Assembly: GCA_016763215.1 (NCBI GenBank)
Contig: JAESUF010000146.1
Coordinates: 1 to 7,314 of the forward strand
Direction of reading: 5' to 3'
Length of the DNA: 7,314 nucleotides
Source of the DNA: Flavobacteriaceae bacterium
GTDB taxonomy: Bacteria; Bacteroidota; Bacteroidia; Flavobacteriales; Flavobacteriaceae
Shown here: positions 1 to 5,882 of the stretch, piece by piece
Layout: each line of letters opens with the position of its first letter
Numbering within the stretch: the stretch's first letter is position 1
Notes under the pieces: model-generated
The model's input: only the letters and a program-made list of their open reading frames with translations
Told to the model about the DNA's origin: nothing
Databases searched by the model: none
Translations under genes and position numbers: made by a program

Positions 1-2
1 GA

Positions 3-80
3 TATGCAATTTCAACAACATTCCCTAGGCAGTCAATAAACGCAGGATTTAATTTTATTTACAATTTAGGAGCAAACTAA
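3..80 (+). CDS. 3' end of an outer-membrane beta-barrel protein, probably SprA (partial)
   Basis: An open frame runs in from the left edge and stops at TAA 78-80, 15 bases before the gcvH start. Its 25 codons end in ...SINAGFNFIYNLGAN. The alternation of small or polar with hydrophobic residues (NAGFNFIYNL) is what a final amphipathic outer-membrane strand looks like. The other two forward frames stop earlier (26-28 and 37-39) and read less like protein. Position is the main argument for identity: in Flavobacteria the gene just upstream of gcvH - vanZ - tonB is, as I recall, sprA, which encodes the giant translocon channel of the type IX secretion system. No SprA domain can be tested in 25 residues, so the name is inference. 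The coding tail itself is moderately supported. Confidence 0.5.
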   Translation, partial: YAISTTFPRQSINAGFNFIYNLGAN

Positions 81-95
81 TAAAAATTTACGAGC

Positions 96-476
96 ATGAA
101 TATCCCGTCAGAATTAATGTATACCGAAGATCATGAATGGATTAAAATTGAAGATGATATAGCGACTATAGGAATCACCCATTTTGCTCAAGGAGAGTTA
201 GGAGATATTGTATATGTAGATGTAGACACATTAGATGATACATTAGAGAAAGATGAAGTATTTGGATCTGTAGAGGCTGTGAAAACAGTATCGGATTTAA
301 TGATGCCTCTCTCAGGTGAAATTATTGAGTTTAATGAAAAATTAGAGGATGAGCCAGAAGCGGTAAATAAAGACCCTTATGGAGGAGGCTGGATGATTAA
401 AGTATCGATCGCTGATTCATCACAAATAGAAGACTTACTAGATGCTACAGCATATCAAACCCTTACTGCAGGATAA
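96..476 (+). CDS. gcvH: Glycine cleavage system H protein
   Basis: This is the lipoyl-carrying shuttle of the cytoplasmic glycine cleavage complex. It moves the aminomethyl group from the P protein to the T protein and is reoxidised by the L protein. The 126-residue length is normal for the family. The start YTEDHEWI (9-16) is the classic H-protein opening. ITHFAQGELGDIVYVD (27-42) and FGSVEAVKTVSDL (56-68) form the lipoyl fold, and K63 (codon 282-284) in the EAVK turn is the lipoylated lysine. NKDPYGGGWMIKV (91-103) is the usual C-terminal signature. The ATG at 96 leaves a 15-base gap after the preceding gene, which suggests co-transcription. The P and T protein genes are not here, as is common when gcvH is unlinked. 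The last 35 bases also encode the start of the next gene in another frame. Confidence 0.97.
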   Translation: MNIPSELMYTEDHEWIKIEDDIATIGITHFAQGELGDIVYVDVDTLDDTLEKDEVFGSVEAVKTVSDLMMPLSGEIIEFNEKLEDEPEAVNKDPYGGGWMIKVSIADSSQIEDLLDATAYQTLTAG

Positions 477-831
477 GGCAATATATAACGCTGTATTTAT
501 TACCATTTTAATAGCTGCCCTTAGTCTTCTTAAGTTTCAGTCTAAAACAATGATATCTATTCCTTCTTCGGATAAGGTTTATCATGGGATTGCCTATTAT
601 TTTTTAATGATTTCTTGGTTGTATACTTTTTCTCAAAAAGAAAAATTTCACAACGTTGCTAAATATTTAATTATCGGCTGTTTTATTTACGGCATAGTTA
701 TTGAGATTTTACAAGGAGTGATAACTTCTTACAGGACAGCAAGTTTTTTAGATATACTAGCAAATTTTGGAGGGATTGTCATTGCAGTTTTAACGTTTCA
801 TTTCTTTGAGAGAAAAATTCTTAGGATTTAA
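442..831 (+). CDS. VanZ-like family membrane protein
   Basis: This 129-residue integral membrane protein belongs to the VanZ-like family. The family is named after teicoplanin-resistance VanZ, but the cellular role of most members is unknown. Four hydrophobic segments are visible, at about 16-30, 46-63, 74-90 and 105-121. Family hallmarks are SDKVYHGIAYYFL (43-55), with the D..H pair near the second helix, and the block GIVIEILQGVITSYRTASFL (84-103) followed by DILANFGGI (104-112), with the E..QG and R..D.LAN pattern. The ATG at 442 lies inside gcvH in the +1 frame relative to it (35-base overlap). I keep it because MLQHIKPLL is a typical opening for these flavobacterial VanZ proteins and the next Met (37) would remove the first helix. 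The overlap suggests translation coupled to gcvH. No resistance role should be inferred. Confidence 0.9.
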   Translation: MLQHIKPLLQDKAIYNAVFITILIAALSLLKFQSKTMISIPSSDKVYHGIAYYFLMISWLYTFSQKEKFHNVAKYLIIGCFIYGIVIEILQGVITSYRTASFLDILANFGGIVIAVLTFHFFERKILRI

Positions 832-895
832 TGTTAAATCTTGTGAATCATATAATAATTTAATTAAATTAGCGAACTATTAAAAACTTTCAGAG

Positions 896-1615
896 ATGGA
901 AATTAAGAAAAACCCAAAGTCAAATTTAGAGAACTATAGCAAGTTGTTTATGCAATTAGGCTTAGTTTTAGCACTCTTTGTTACGTATGTAGCTATTGAA
1001 AAGAAAACTTTTGATCGCCAATTTGGAGATTTAGGAGATGTAGTTATGAATGCTGACCTAGAAGAAGAACCGCCAATTACAGAACGTATTGAGCCAGAAA
1101 TTCCAAAAACTCCACCACCACCAACTCCTGAAAAGATCGAAGTTGTTGAAGATGAGAAAGAAATTGAGGAAACAATCATTGAATCTACAGAGACTGATGA
1201 AACAGAAGCTGTTGAAGTAGAGGAAATTGAAGAGGTTGAAGAAGCTGAAGAAGTAATTGAAGATGTACCGTTTACTATTATTGAAGACGTACCCGTATTT
1301 CCAGGATGTAAAGGGAGTAAGGCTGAGTTAAAGAGGTGTTTTAATAAAAAAATGCAAAAGCACTTTGCAAAGAAATTTGATGCTGACTTACCAAATGAGT
1401 TAGGATTGTCTCCTGGTAAGAAAAGATTGATCATGCTTTTTAAAATTGATAAATCTGGAAACATTGTAGACATTAGAGTGAAAGCTCCACACCCTAGATT
1501 GAAAAAGGAAGCAATTAGAATTATTAAATTGTTACCTAAAATGAAACCAGGGAAACAAAGAGGTAAAACAGTAGGTGTAAAATATACACTTCCAATGAGA
1601 ATTGATGTAGAATAG
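896..1615 (+). CDS. TonB-type energy transducer (copy 1, acidic linker)
   Basis: This 239-residue protein has TonB architecture: a short basic cytoplasmic tail, one membrane anchor (about 17-34, LFMQLGLVLALFVTYVAI), a periplasmic linker and a C-terminal domain (about 125-239). TonB proteins pass energy from an ExbB/ExbD motor in the inner membrane to TonB-dependent outer-membrane transporters. The linker has a proline stretch (PKTPPPPTPEK, 70-80) and then a very acidic stretch; residues 53-125 hold 31 Asp/Glu and only 4 Lys/Arg. The C-terminal domain begins VFPGCKG (134-140), has Cys138 and Cys148, and ends with APHPRLKKE (197-205) and LPKMKPGKQRGK..GVKYTLP (213-233), the usual flavobacterial TonB_C pattern. 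There is no exbB/exbD nearby. The gene follows vanZ by 64 bases and ends at a strong terminator. TonB-type architecture is well supported, but the receptors it serves cannot be read from the sequence. Confidence 0.87.
   Translation: MEIKKNPKSNLENYSKLFMQLGLVLALFVTYVAIEKKTFDRQFGDLGDVVMNADLEEEPPITERIEPEIPKTPPPPTPEKIEVVEDEKEIEETIIESTETDETEAVEVEEIEEVEEAEEVIEDVPFTIIEDVPVFPGCKGSKAELKRCFNKKMQKHFAKKFDADLPNELGLSPGKKRLIMLFKIDKSGNIVDIRVKAPHPRLKKEAIRIIKLLPKMKPGKQRGKTVGVKYTLPMRIDVE
1136..1264 (+). repeat. Acidic low-complexity coding tract in the TonB-like linker
   Basis: Codons 81-123 of the first TonB-like gene are dominated by GAA/GAG and GAT, with interspersed valine and isoleucine codons, giving runs such as EVEEIEEVEEAEEVIED. 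The DNA is a degenerate tract of GAA-GTT/GAA-ATT units rather than an exact tandem repeat. It would form an extended, negatively charged periplasmic spacer. A long antisense frame covering 934-1473 is a by-product of this base composition and reads as a serine-rich, non-protein-like sequence. Confidence 0.7.
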
Positions 1616-1640
1616 CTTGCTATTTCTTAAAATATAAATC

Positions 1641-1669
1641 AAAACCCAGCTCTAGAGCTGGGTTTTTTT
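1641..1669 (+). terminator. Strong intrinsic terminator after the first TonB-like gene
   Basis: Bases 1645-1662 (CCCAGCTCTAGAGCTGGG) form a perfect 18-base palindrome. It is flanked by four A on the left and seven T on the right (1663-1669), so the stem can extend by A-T pairs. It begins about 29 bases after the stop codon at 1615. This is a textbook Rho-independent terminator on the plus strand and closes the gcvH - vanZ - tonB transcript. The shorter A run means termination from the opposite direction would be weaker, and no minus-strand gene reads into it. Confidence 0.9.
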
Positions 1670-1718
1670 ATTGGCATACTATTTGTTTTTATTCTATCAA
1701 CGATTAAAAACAAAAGTT

Positions 1719-2468
1719 ATGATACCACAGAAAAAAAAGCCAAAAAAACAATTAGAGAAGTACTCAACCCTTTTTTTACAAATCTCTTTAGTACTCGTAT
1801 TATTTATTACCTATGTGTTAATGGAAAATGTGATTGGAGTAAAAGTGACAACGCCTGAAAGAGCTCTTGATGATTCAGATCTATTTTTATTTCCGTCGGA
1901 ACCACAAAATTTTATAAAAGAATCTCCAAAGAAAAAATTAGCGGTTGTAAAAGTGGTTCCAAAAATAATAAACCTGACTAAGATTAAAATAGGAAACCCT
2001 CCTAAGATTGTTTCCCTCATTATAAAGCCAACCACCACAATTGTTCCAGTACAAACATCTTCAGGGAAAAATAACGGGGGCTCAACAACGAAAGAAGTGC
2101 CGGTAATTGAAAAGCAAGTATATAACTTTAGCATGGTGACTCCTTTGTTTAAGGGGTGTAAAAGTTTATCAAATGAAGAGAATAGAGCCTGTTTTGAGAA
2201 AAAAATGAAACGATTTGTCCAGCGGAAATTTGATGCGGGCCTAGCAGAAGTACTGGGATTATCTTCAGGAGATTATAAAATATACGCACAGTTTATTATC
2301 AATGAAAAAGGTGAGGTTGTTGATATAAAGGTAAGAGCACCACATATAAGATTACAAAAGAATGTGCAAAAAATGATTGGTAAATTGCCGCAGTTTATAC
2401 CGGGAGAAGTCGCAGGCAAGAAGGTGAAAGTTCGGTATTTATTACCCATAAAGTTTCAAGTAGATTAA
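1719..2468 (+). CDS. TonB-type energy transducer paralogue (copy 2, basic linker)
   Basis: This 249-residue protein is a diverged tandem paralogue of the preceding gene. Both start with the same pattern, a basic tail then LE.YS.LF.Q..LVL.LF.TYV..E (here 12-36), giving one membrane anchor at about 17-34. Both end with the same periplasmic domain (about 135-249): FKGCKS (144-149), Cys147 and Cys158, LGLSSGDYKIYAQF (179-192), VKVRYLLP (236-243). The linker differs completely. It lacks the acidic tract, is net basic (residues 35-135: about 15 Lys/Arg against 9 Asp/Glu) and is rich in Lys-Ile, Thr and Val. I chose the ATG at 1719 because the in-frame TTG at 1671 abuts the upstream terminator and would add 16 residues absent from the paralogue. 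The gene is bracketed by two terminators and is probably monocistronic. The fold is well supported, but energy transduction is inferred only from homology. Confidence 0.82.
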   Translation: MIPQKKKPKKQLEKYSTLFLQISLVLVLFITYVLMENVIGVKVTTPERALDDSDLFLFPSEPQNFIKESPKKKLAVVKVVPKIINLTKIKIGNPPKIVSLIIKPTTTIVPVQTSSGKNNGGSTTKEVPVIEKQVYNFSMVTPLFKGCKSLSNEENRACFEKKMKRFVQRKFDAGLAEVLGLSSGDYKIYAQFIINEKGEVVDIKVRAPHIRLQKNVQKMIGKLPQFIPGEVAGKKVKVRYLLPIKFQVD

Positions 2469-2496
2469 AAAAGGCAACCTTCGGGTTGCTTTTTTT
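2467..2496 (+). terminator. Intrinsic terminator with a TTCG loop after the second TonB-like gene
   Basis: GCAACC (2474-2479) pairs with GGTTGC (2484-2489) around a TTCG tetraloop, known to stabilise RNA hairpins. The stem is flanked by an A run on the left that overlaps the stop codon and by seven T (2490-2496) on the right. The stem can extend through G-U and A-U pairs. It should terminate the second TonB-like transcript, so the following acetyltransferase gene needs its own promoter. Confidence 0.9.
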
Positions 2497-2509
2497 AATT
2501 AGAAGACTA

Positions 2510-2546
2510 TTGGGATTCTAAATTTCAATAATAAATTGTATTTTCA
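2510..2546 (+). promoter_or_regulatory. Candidate Bacteroidetes-type promoter upstream of the acetyltransferase gene
   Basis: A new promoter is needed between the terminator ending at 2496 and the start at 2580. A TTG at 2510-2512 is followed, after 19 bases, by TAAATTGT (2532-2539), and further on by TATTTTCA (2539-2546). Both are imperfect matches to the Bacteroidetes -7 consensus TAnnTTTG, and the TTG could serve as the -33 element. In this AT-rich DNA such matches arise easily by chance, so this is only a plausible placement. Confidence 0.3.
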
Positions 2547-2579
2547 CATCTACTCAGGACAAGAATTTAAAATTTTAAT

Positions 2580-3158
2580 ATGGAGGCATATTTTGCACAC
2601 GAAACAGCAGTAATAGACAATGATTGTGAGATTGGTGATGGGACAAAAATTTGGCATTTTAGTCACATTATGTCCAATTGTTTCATTGGAGAGAGTTGTA
2701 ATATAGGACAGAATGTAGTTATTTCTCCTGAAGTAGTTTTAGGCAGAAATGTTAAGGTCCAAAACAATGTTTCAATTTATACAGGAGTGATCTGTGAAGA
2801 CGATGTGTTTTTAGGCCCTTCAATGGTTTTTACAAATGTGATAAATCCAAGGAGTGCAATTAAAAGAAGAGATGAATATCTTAAAACCATTGTAAGAAAA
2901 GGAGCTAGTATAGGCGCTAATGCTACGATAGTTTGTGGTAATGATATTGGTGAATATGCGTTTATTGGCGCAGGAGCGGTTGTAGTTAAAGAAGTACTTC
3001 CGTATGCATTGGTTGTTGGGAATCCGTCTAAACAAATAGGGTGGATTAGTGAATATGGACATCGCTTAGTCTTTGATAATGATGACCTAGCAATGTGCCC
3101 TGAAAGCAACGAAAAATACTTACTTAAAAATAATAGAGTACTTAAAACTGGTTCTTAA
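2580..3158 (+). CDS. WbpD/WlbB-like sugar N-acetyltransferase (left-handed beta-helix)
   Basis: This 192-residue cytoplasmic acyltransferase is built from hexapeptide repeats (for example IGDGTK, IGESCN, IGQNVV, LGRNVKV), the left-handed beta-helix fold that forms acetyl-CoA-dependent trimers. The blocks QNNVSIYTGV (61-70), FLGPSMVFTNVINPRS (77-92) and GNPSKQIGWISEYGHRL (147-163) are the pattern of WbpD/WlbB. Those enzymes acetylate the 3-amino group of UDP-2-acetamido-3-amino-2,3-dideoxy-glucuronate in O-antigen and capsule sugar synthesis. The tail CPESNEKYLL (173-182) fits the same group. Related enzymes act on dTDP-3-amino-6-deoxysugars, so the exact substrate is uncertain. No other sugar-pathway gene lies in the window. 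Its stop codon directly abuts the ATG of the next gene, so the two are almost certainly co-transcribed and probably translationally coupled. Confidence 0.8.
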   Translation: MEAYFAHETAVIDNDCEIGDGTKIWHFSHIMSNCFIGESCNIGQNVVISPEVVLGRNVKVQNNVSIYTGVICEDDVFLGPSMVFTNVINPRSAIKRRDEYLKTIVRKGASIGANATIVCGNDIGEYAFIGAGAVVVKEVLPYALVVGNPSKQIGWISEYGHRLVFDNDDLAMCPESNEKYLLKNNRVLKTGS

Positions 3159-5219
3159 ATGAAGAAACTTCTTCTTTTTTTATTGATACTTCCTTATGTT
3201 GGATTTTCTCAAACAGAGAAATACCCTGTATTTGATGACTGTAAAGGAGAGACAATAGAAAACATAAAAGATTGCTTTTATAAACAAACAAAGGAGATTT
3301 TTTATAACGAATTCAAAGAACCTCCTATCATAGAAAATGAAGATTTTAAAGGAATTGTAAATGCTGTTTTTATCGTTACAAATAAAGGCGAGTTTAAATT
3401 GATCTATGTGAATTCTCCATACGATGAATTGAAAAAAGAAGTATCAAGAGTTTTTAAGACATTTCCTACAATAGGCCCTGCACAGTATAATAGTCATGCT
3501 ATTGAAATGCAATTTGTATTTCCTTTAATTTTTCCTTTGGTAGATGACCCAGAGCCAGAGATTTTTAACAATTACGAACCACAAAAAGAAAGCATTATCG
3601 ATGTTGTAAAAAAACAGCAGTCAGTAGATGCGAAATTTCCAATTCATAATAGTCAATTAAATATACCTTTTACGCATCAACGTTATGTTGACTATGAATT
3701 TGCCATGCACCAATCAAAAGGCACGCATACAGCTTCAAAACCTTATCTATATAAGGATGTTAATCAGCATATTAATTTAGATTCTGTAAAATCACAATTT
3801 TTAAAGCCTGAAGTACAAACTTGGGTAGGCAAGAAATTATGGAATGAACATTTATTATCCGTACAAGAAGAAGACTATTGGTTTACCCTAGATTTCCTAC
3901 TGGATGTACAGTTTGGGAAAGACAATTCAGACAAAGTTTCGTATACCTATAATAATTCTAGAGTTTTACAAGTAAACGGAGGTTTAGGAGATCAGTTTTC
4001 TTATTCTGCAACAATTTATGAAAGTCAAGGAAGGTTTGCGAGTTATGTGAATGATTATATAGAGAACCCATCATTAAATTTTAGACCAGCTTTTTCAGAA
4101 GGATTGGTTCTTGGAAGAGGAAAGGCAAAAAGATTTAAAGAAGACGCTTTTGATTATCCAGTAGCAGAAGGTTATTTATCCTTTACCCCAAGCAAATTTT
4201 TGCAATTTCAATTTGGTCATGGTAAAAATTTCATAGGCGATGGATATCGATCTTTCTTACTTTCTGACGTAGCTGCACCCACATTATATTTAAAAGCTAC
4301 AGCGAACTTTTGGAAGTTTCAATATACCAATCTTTGGATTTGGGGAAGAGATTTAAGATTTGCAGCTGTGGTAGATAACAAACATGCAAGGAAATACATC
4401 GCAATACATTATTTGAGTATAAATATTACTGATAGATTTAACTTAGGACTTTTTGAAACCGCGATCTCTTCTGGTGAAGATGGAGCAGATGCCGGATTTT
4501 TTAACCCAGTTATTTTTTATCGTTCTGTTGAGTTTAACAGAGGAGAAGATGCTGGAAATGCAATGGTTGGTTTAACGGCGAAATATAAAGTTTCAGATCG
4601 TATTTCATTGTATTCACAATTAGTAATCGATGAATTTTCTGTAGGAAATTTAGGAAATCTAGGTGATTGGAGAAATAAATTTGCGTTGCAGTTTGGAGGA
4701 AAATATTTCAACGCTTTTGATGTTGAGAATTTGTACTTGCAAGGAGAAATTAACTATGCAAGACCCTATACGTTTGCACATAAAAACCCAGTGCTGAATT
4801 ATGGAAATAACAATCAAGCTCTAGGGCACTTATGGGGAGCTAATTTTTGGGAACTGGTTGGAATTGCAAGGTACAAGCAAGATCGTTGGAGTGGTAGTGC
4901 AAAATTGATTATAGGAAAGAAAGGATTTGATTATGCAGATGAAGTAGTGAGTCAAGGAGGCGATATTTTCCAATCCTATAACATTCGTTTAGGAGATACT
5001 GGAAATTCATTAGCACAAGGGAATACAGCGACAATTTTTAATTTAGACTTACAAGGAGATTATTTATTAAACCCATCAAATAACTTGAGTTTGTTTGCAG
5101 GAATGAGCTATCGAAACTTTTCAATTAATGCCCCTGCCAATGGGTTTCCTTCAGGGACCAATTTTTGGATTCGAGCCGGAATTCGAGCAGACCTGTTCAA
5201 CTGGTATTTTGATTTTTAA
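3159..5219 (+). CDS. remB: RemB-like gliding motility/Wzi-type outer-membrane barrel with N-terminal TonB_C-like domain
   Basis: This is a 686-residue exported protein. A signal peptide (1-17, MKKLLLFLLILPYVGFS) is followed by a domain (about 19-128) that matches the C-terminal domain of the two upstream TonB-like proteins: YPVFDDCKG (22-30), Cys28 and Cys39, then FIVTNKGEFK (71-80) and a SPYDELKKEVSRVFKTFP core (86-103). A hinge rich in Glu, Pro and Lys (129-156) leads to a long barrel region (about 175-686) of amphipathic strands. This includes GHGKNFIGDGYRS (353-365), as in capsule-assembly Wzi family proteins, and ends in ...WYFDF with a terminal Phe typical of outer-membrane barrels. Flavobacterial proteins of this type near sprA and tonB are annotated as gliding motility protein RemB, a redundant motility gene. 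I assign remB from that resemblance and the gene order. A general Wzi-like polysaccharide-binding barrel is the alternative. It starts with no spacer after the acetyltransferase. Confidence 0.65.
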   Translation: MKKLLLFLLILPYVGFSQTEKYPVFDDCKGETIENIKDCFYKQTKEIFYNEFKEPPIIENEDFKGIVNAVFIVTNKGEFKLIYVNSPYDELKKEVSRVFKTFPTIGPAQYNSHAIEMQFVFPLIFPLVDDPEPEIFNNYEPQKESIIDVVKKQQSVDAKFPIHNSQLNIPFTHQRYVDYEFAMHQSKGTHTASKPYLYKDVNQHINLDSVKSQFLKPEVQTWVGKKLWNEHLLSVQEEDYWFTLDFLLDVQFGKDNSDKVSYTYNNSRVLQVNGGLGDQFSYSATIYESQGRFASYVNDYIENPSLNFRPAFSEGLVLGRGKAKRFKEDAFDYPVAEGYLSFTPSKFLQFQFGHGKNFIGDGYRSFLLSDVAAPTLYLKATANFWKFQYTNLWIWGRDLRFAAVVDNKHARKYIAIHYLSINITDRFNLGLFETAISSGEDGADAGFFNPVIFYRSVEFNRGEDAGNAMVGLTAKYKVSDRISLYSQLVIDEFSVGNLGNLGDWRNKFALQFGGKYFNAFDVENLYLQGEINYARPYTFAHKNPVLNYGNNNQALGHLWGANFWELVGIARYKQDRWSGSAKLIIGKKGFDYADEVVSQGGDIFQSYNIRLGDTGNSLAQGNTATIFNLDLQGDYLLNPSNNLSLFAGMSYRNFSINAPANGFPSGTNFWIRAGIRADLFNWYFDF

Positions 5220-5231
5220 GAGGTTATAACT

Positions 5232-5882
5232 CTAATTGATTTCAGTATATAATTTATGCCTAACAGCAAACAACACCAAGCCCGCCATGTTTTTTGCTCC
5301 AGTTTTATCCATTAATATTTTTCGGTAACCTTCAATTGTTTTAGGGCTTAAAAATAATAGTTCACCAATTTCCGTGGTTGTATGTTCTTCACAAATTAAA
5401 CGTAATACATCTATTTCGCGTTTAGAAAGACAATGTTCGGTCAATTTTATTTCTGGATTAGAGATGTTTTGAAGTAATGCTCTCGAAATTTTATCAGAAA
5501 AATAATATTTTGACTCAATTACTTTATTAATTGCTGTCACTACTTCTTTTGGGTCAGTATCTTTCATAAGATATCCATTGGCTCCAAGTTGCATCATTTG
5601 TATTATAAAAGCTTCATTATTATGCATGGTAAGAATGAGGACTTTAATATTATTATTTATTTTGTGAATTTTTGGAAGAGCTTCACGCCCTGATAAAACT
5701 GGCATTTCTAAATCTAACAAAACAACATCTGGTTTTGTGACTTTAATGTTGTTTAATAATTCTTGACCATTAGATGCCTGTTGAACAATTAAAAAATTAG
5801 GGTGTTCTTTTAAAACCATTGCGATTCCAGCTCGAACTAGTTTATGATCATCTGCGATTGCTATACGGATAATTTTATTCAT
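5232..5882 (-). CDS. NarL/FixJ-family response regulator
   Basis: This 216-residue transcription factor has a receiver domain (about 4-122) and a LuxR/GerE helix-turn-helix domain (about 148-212). Receiver residues are all present: acidic pair Asp11/Asp12, phosphoacceptor Asp57 in VVLLDLEMPVLSG (53-65), switch Thr85, and Lys107 in GYLMKD (103-108). The DNA-binding part begins LSKREIDVLRLI (152-163) and contains TEIGELLFLSPKTIEGYRKIL (170-190), the usual NarL/LuxR recognition helix region. Its ATG overlaps the stop of the kinase gene by four bases (ATGA, 5882-5879), a standard sign of translational coupling, so the kinase is its cognate partner. Target genes cannot be read from the sequence. 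It converges on remB with only 12 bases between the two stops and no clear terminator hairpin. Confidence 0.95.
   Translation of the reverse strand: MNKIIRIAIADDHKLVRAGIAMVLKEHPNFLIVQQASNGQELLNNIKVTKPDVVLLDLEMPVLSGREALPKIHKINNNIKVLILTMHNNEAFIIQMMQLGANGYLMKDTDPKEVVTAINKVIESKYYFSDKISRALLQNISNPEIKLTEHCLSKREIDVLRLICEEHTTTEIGELLFLSPKTIEGYRKILMDKTGAKNMAGLVLFAVRHKLYTEIN

Noticed and set aside
442..831. Glycopeptide resistance function for the VanZ-like protein
   Set aside because: There are no vanH/A/X genes nearby, and the VanZ-like family is widespread in organisms without such resistance. The family name does not imply the phenotype.
934..1473. Long minus-strand open frame of 179 codons opposite the first TonB-like gene
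   Set aside because: It is a shadow of the Glu-rich coding tract. The translation is a serine/threonine low-complexity sequence without family resemblance, and the plus-strand protein is clearly real.
1671..1690. TACTATTTG as a -7 promoter element for the second TonB-like gene
   Set aside because: It has one base too many compared with TAnnTTTG, and any -33 element would fall inside the upstream terminator.
1671..1718. TTG start at 1671 for the second TonB-like protein
   Set aside because: It sits at the base of the preceding terminator and adds a 16-residue extension not seen in the paralogue. The ATG at 1719 gives a matching N-terminus.
1811..2134. Minus-strand open frame of 107 codons opposite the second TonB-like gene
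   Set aside because: It lies wholly inside a gene with clear homology to its neighbour, has no recognisable motifs and no supporting start context.
2777..3109. Two minus-strand open frames opposite the acetyltransferase gene (2777-3109 and 2820-3062)
   Set aside because: The hexapeptide-repeat protein on the plus strand is unambiguous. The antisense translations show no domain and overlap each other.
4517..4711. Minus-strand open frame of 64 codons inside the RemB-like gene
   Set aside because: It is short, without motifs, and lies opposite a continuous barrel-coding region.
5216..5235. Imperfect inverted repeat AGAG...CTCT between the convergent stops of remB and the response regulator
   Set aside because: The stem is only four base pairs with no adequate T-run, so it is not a convincing bidirectional terminator.
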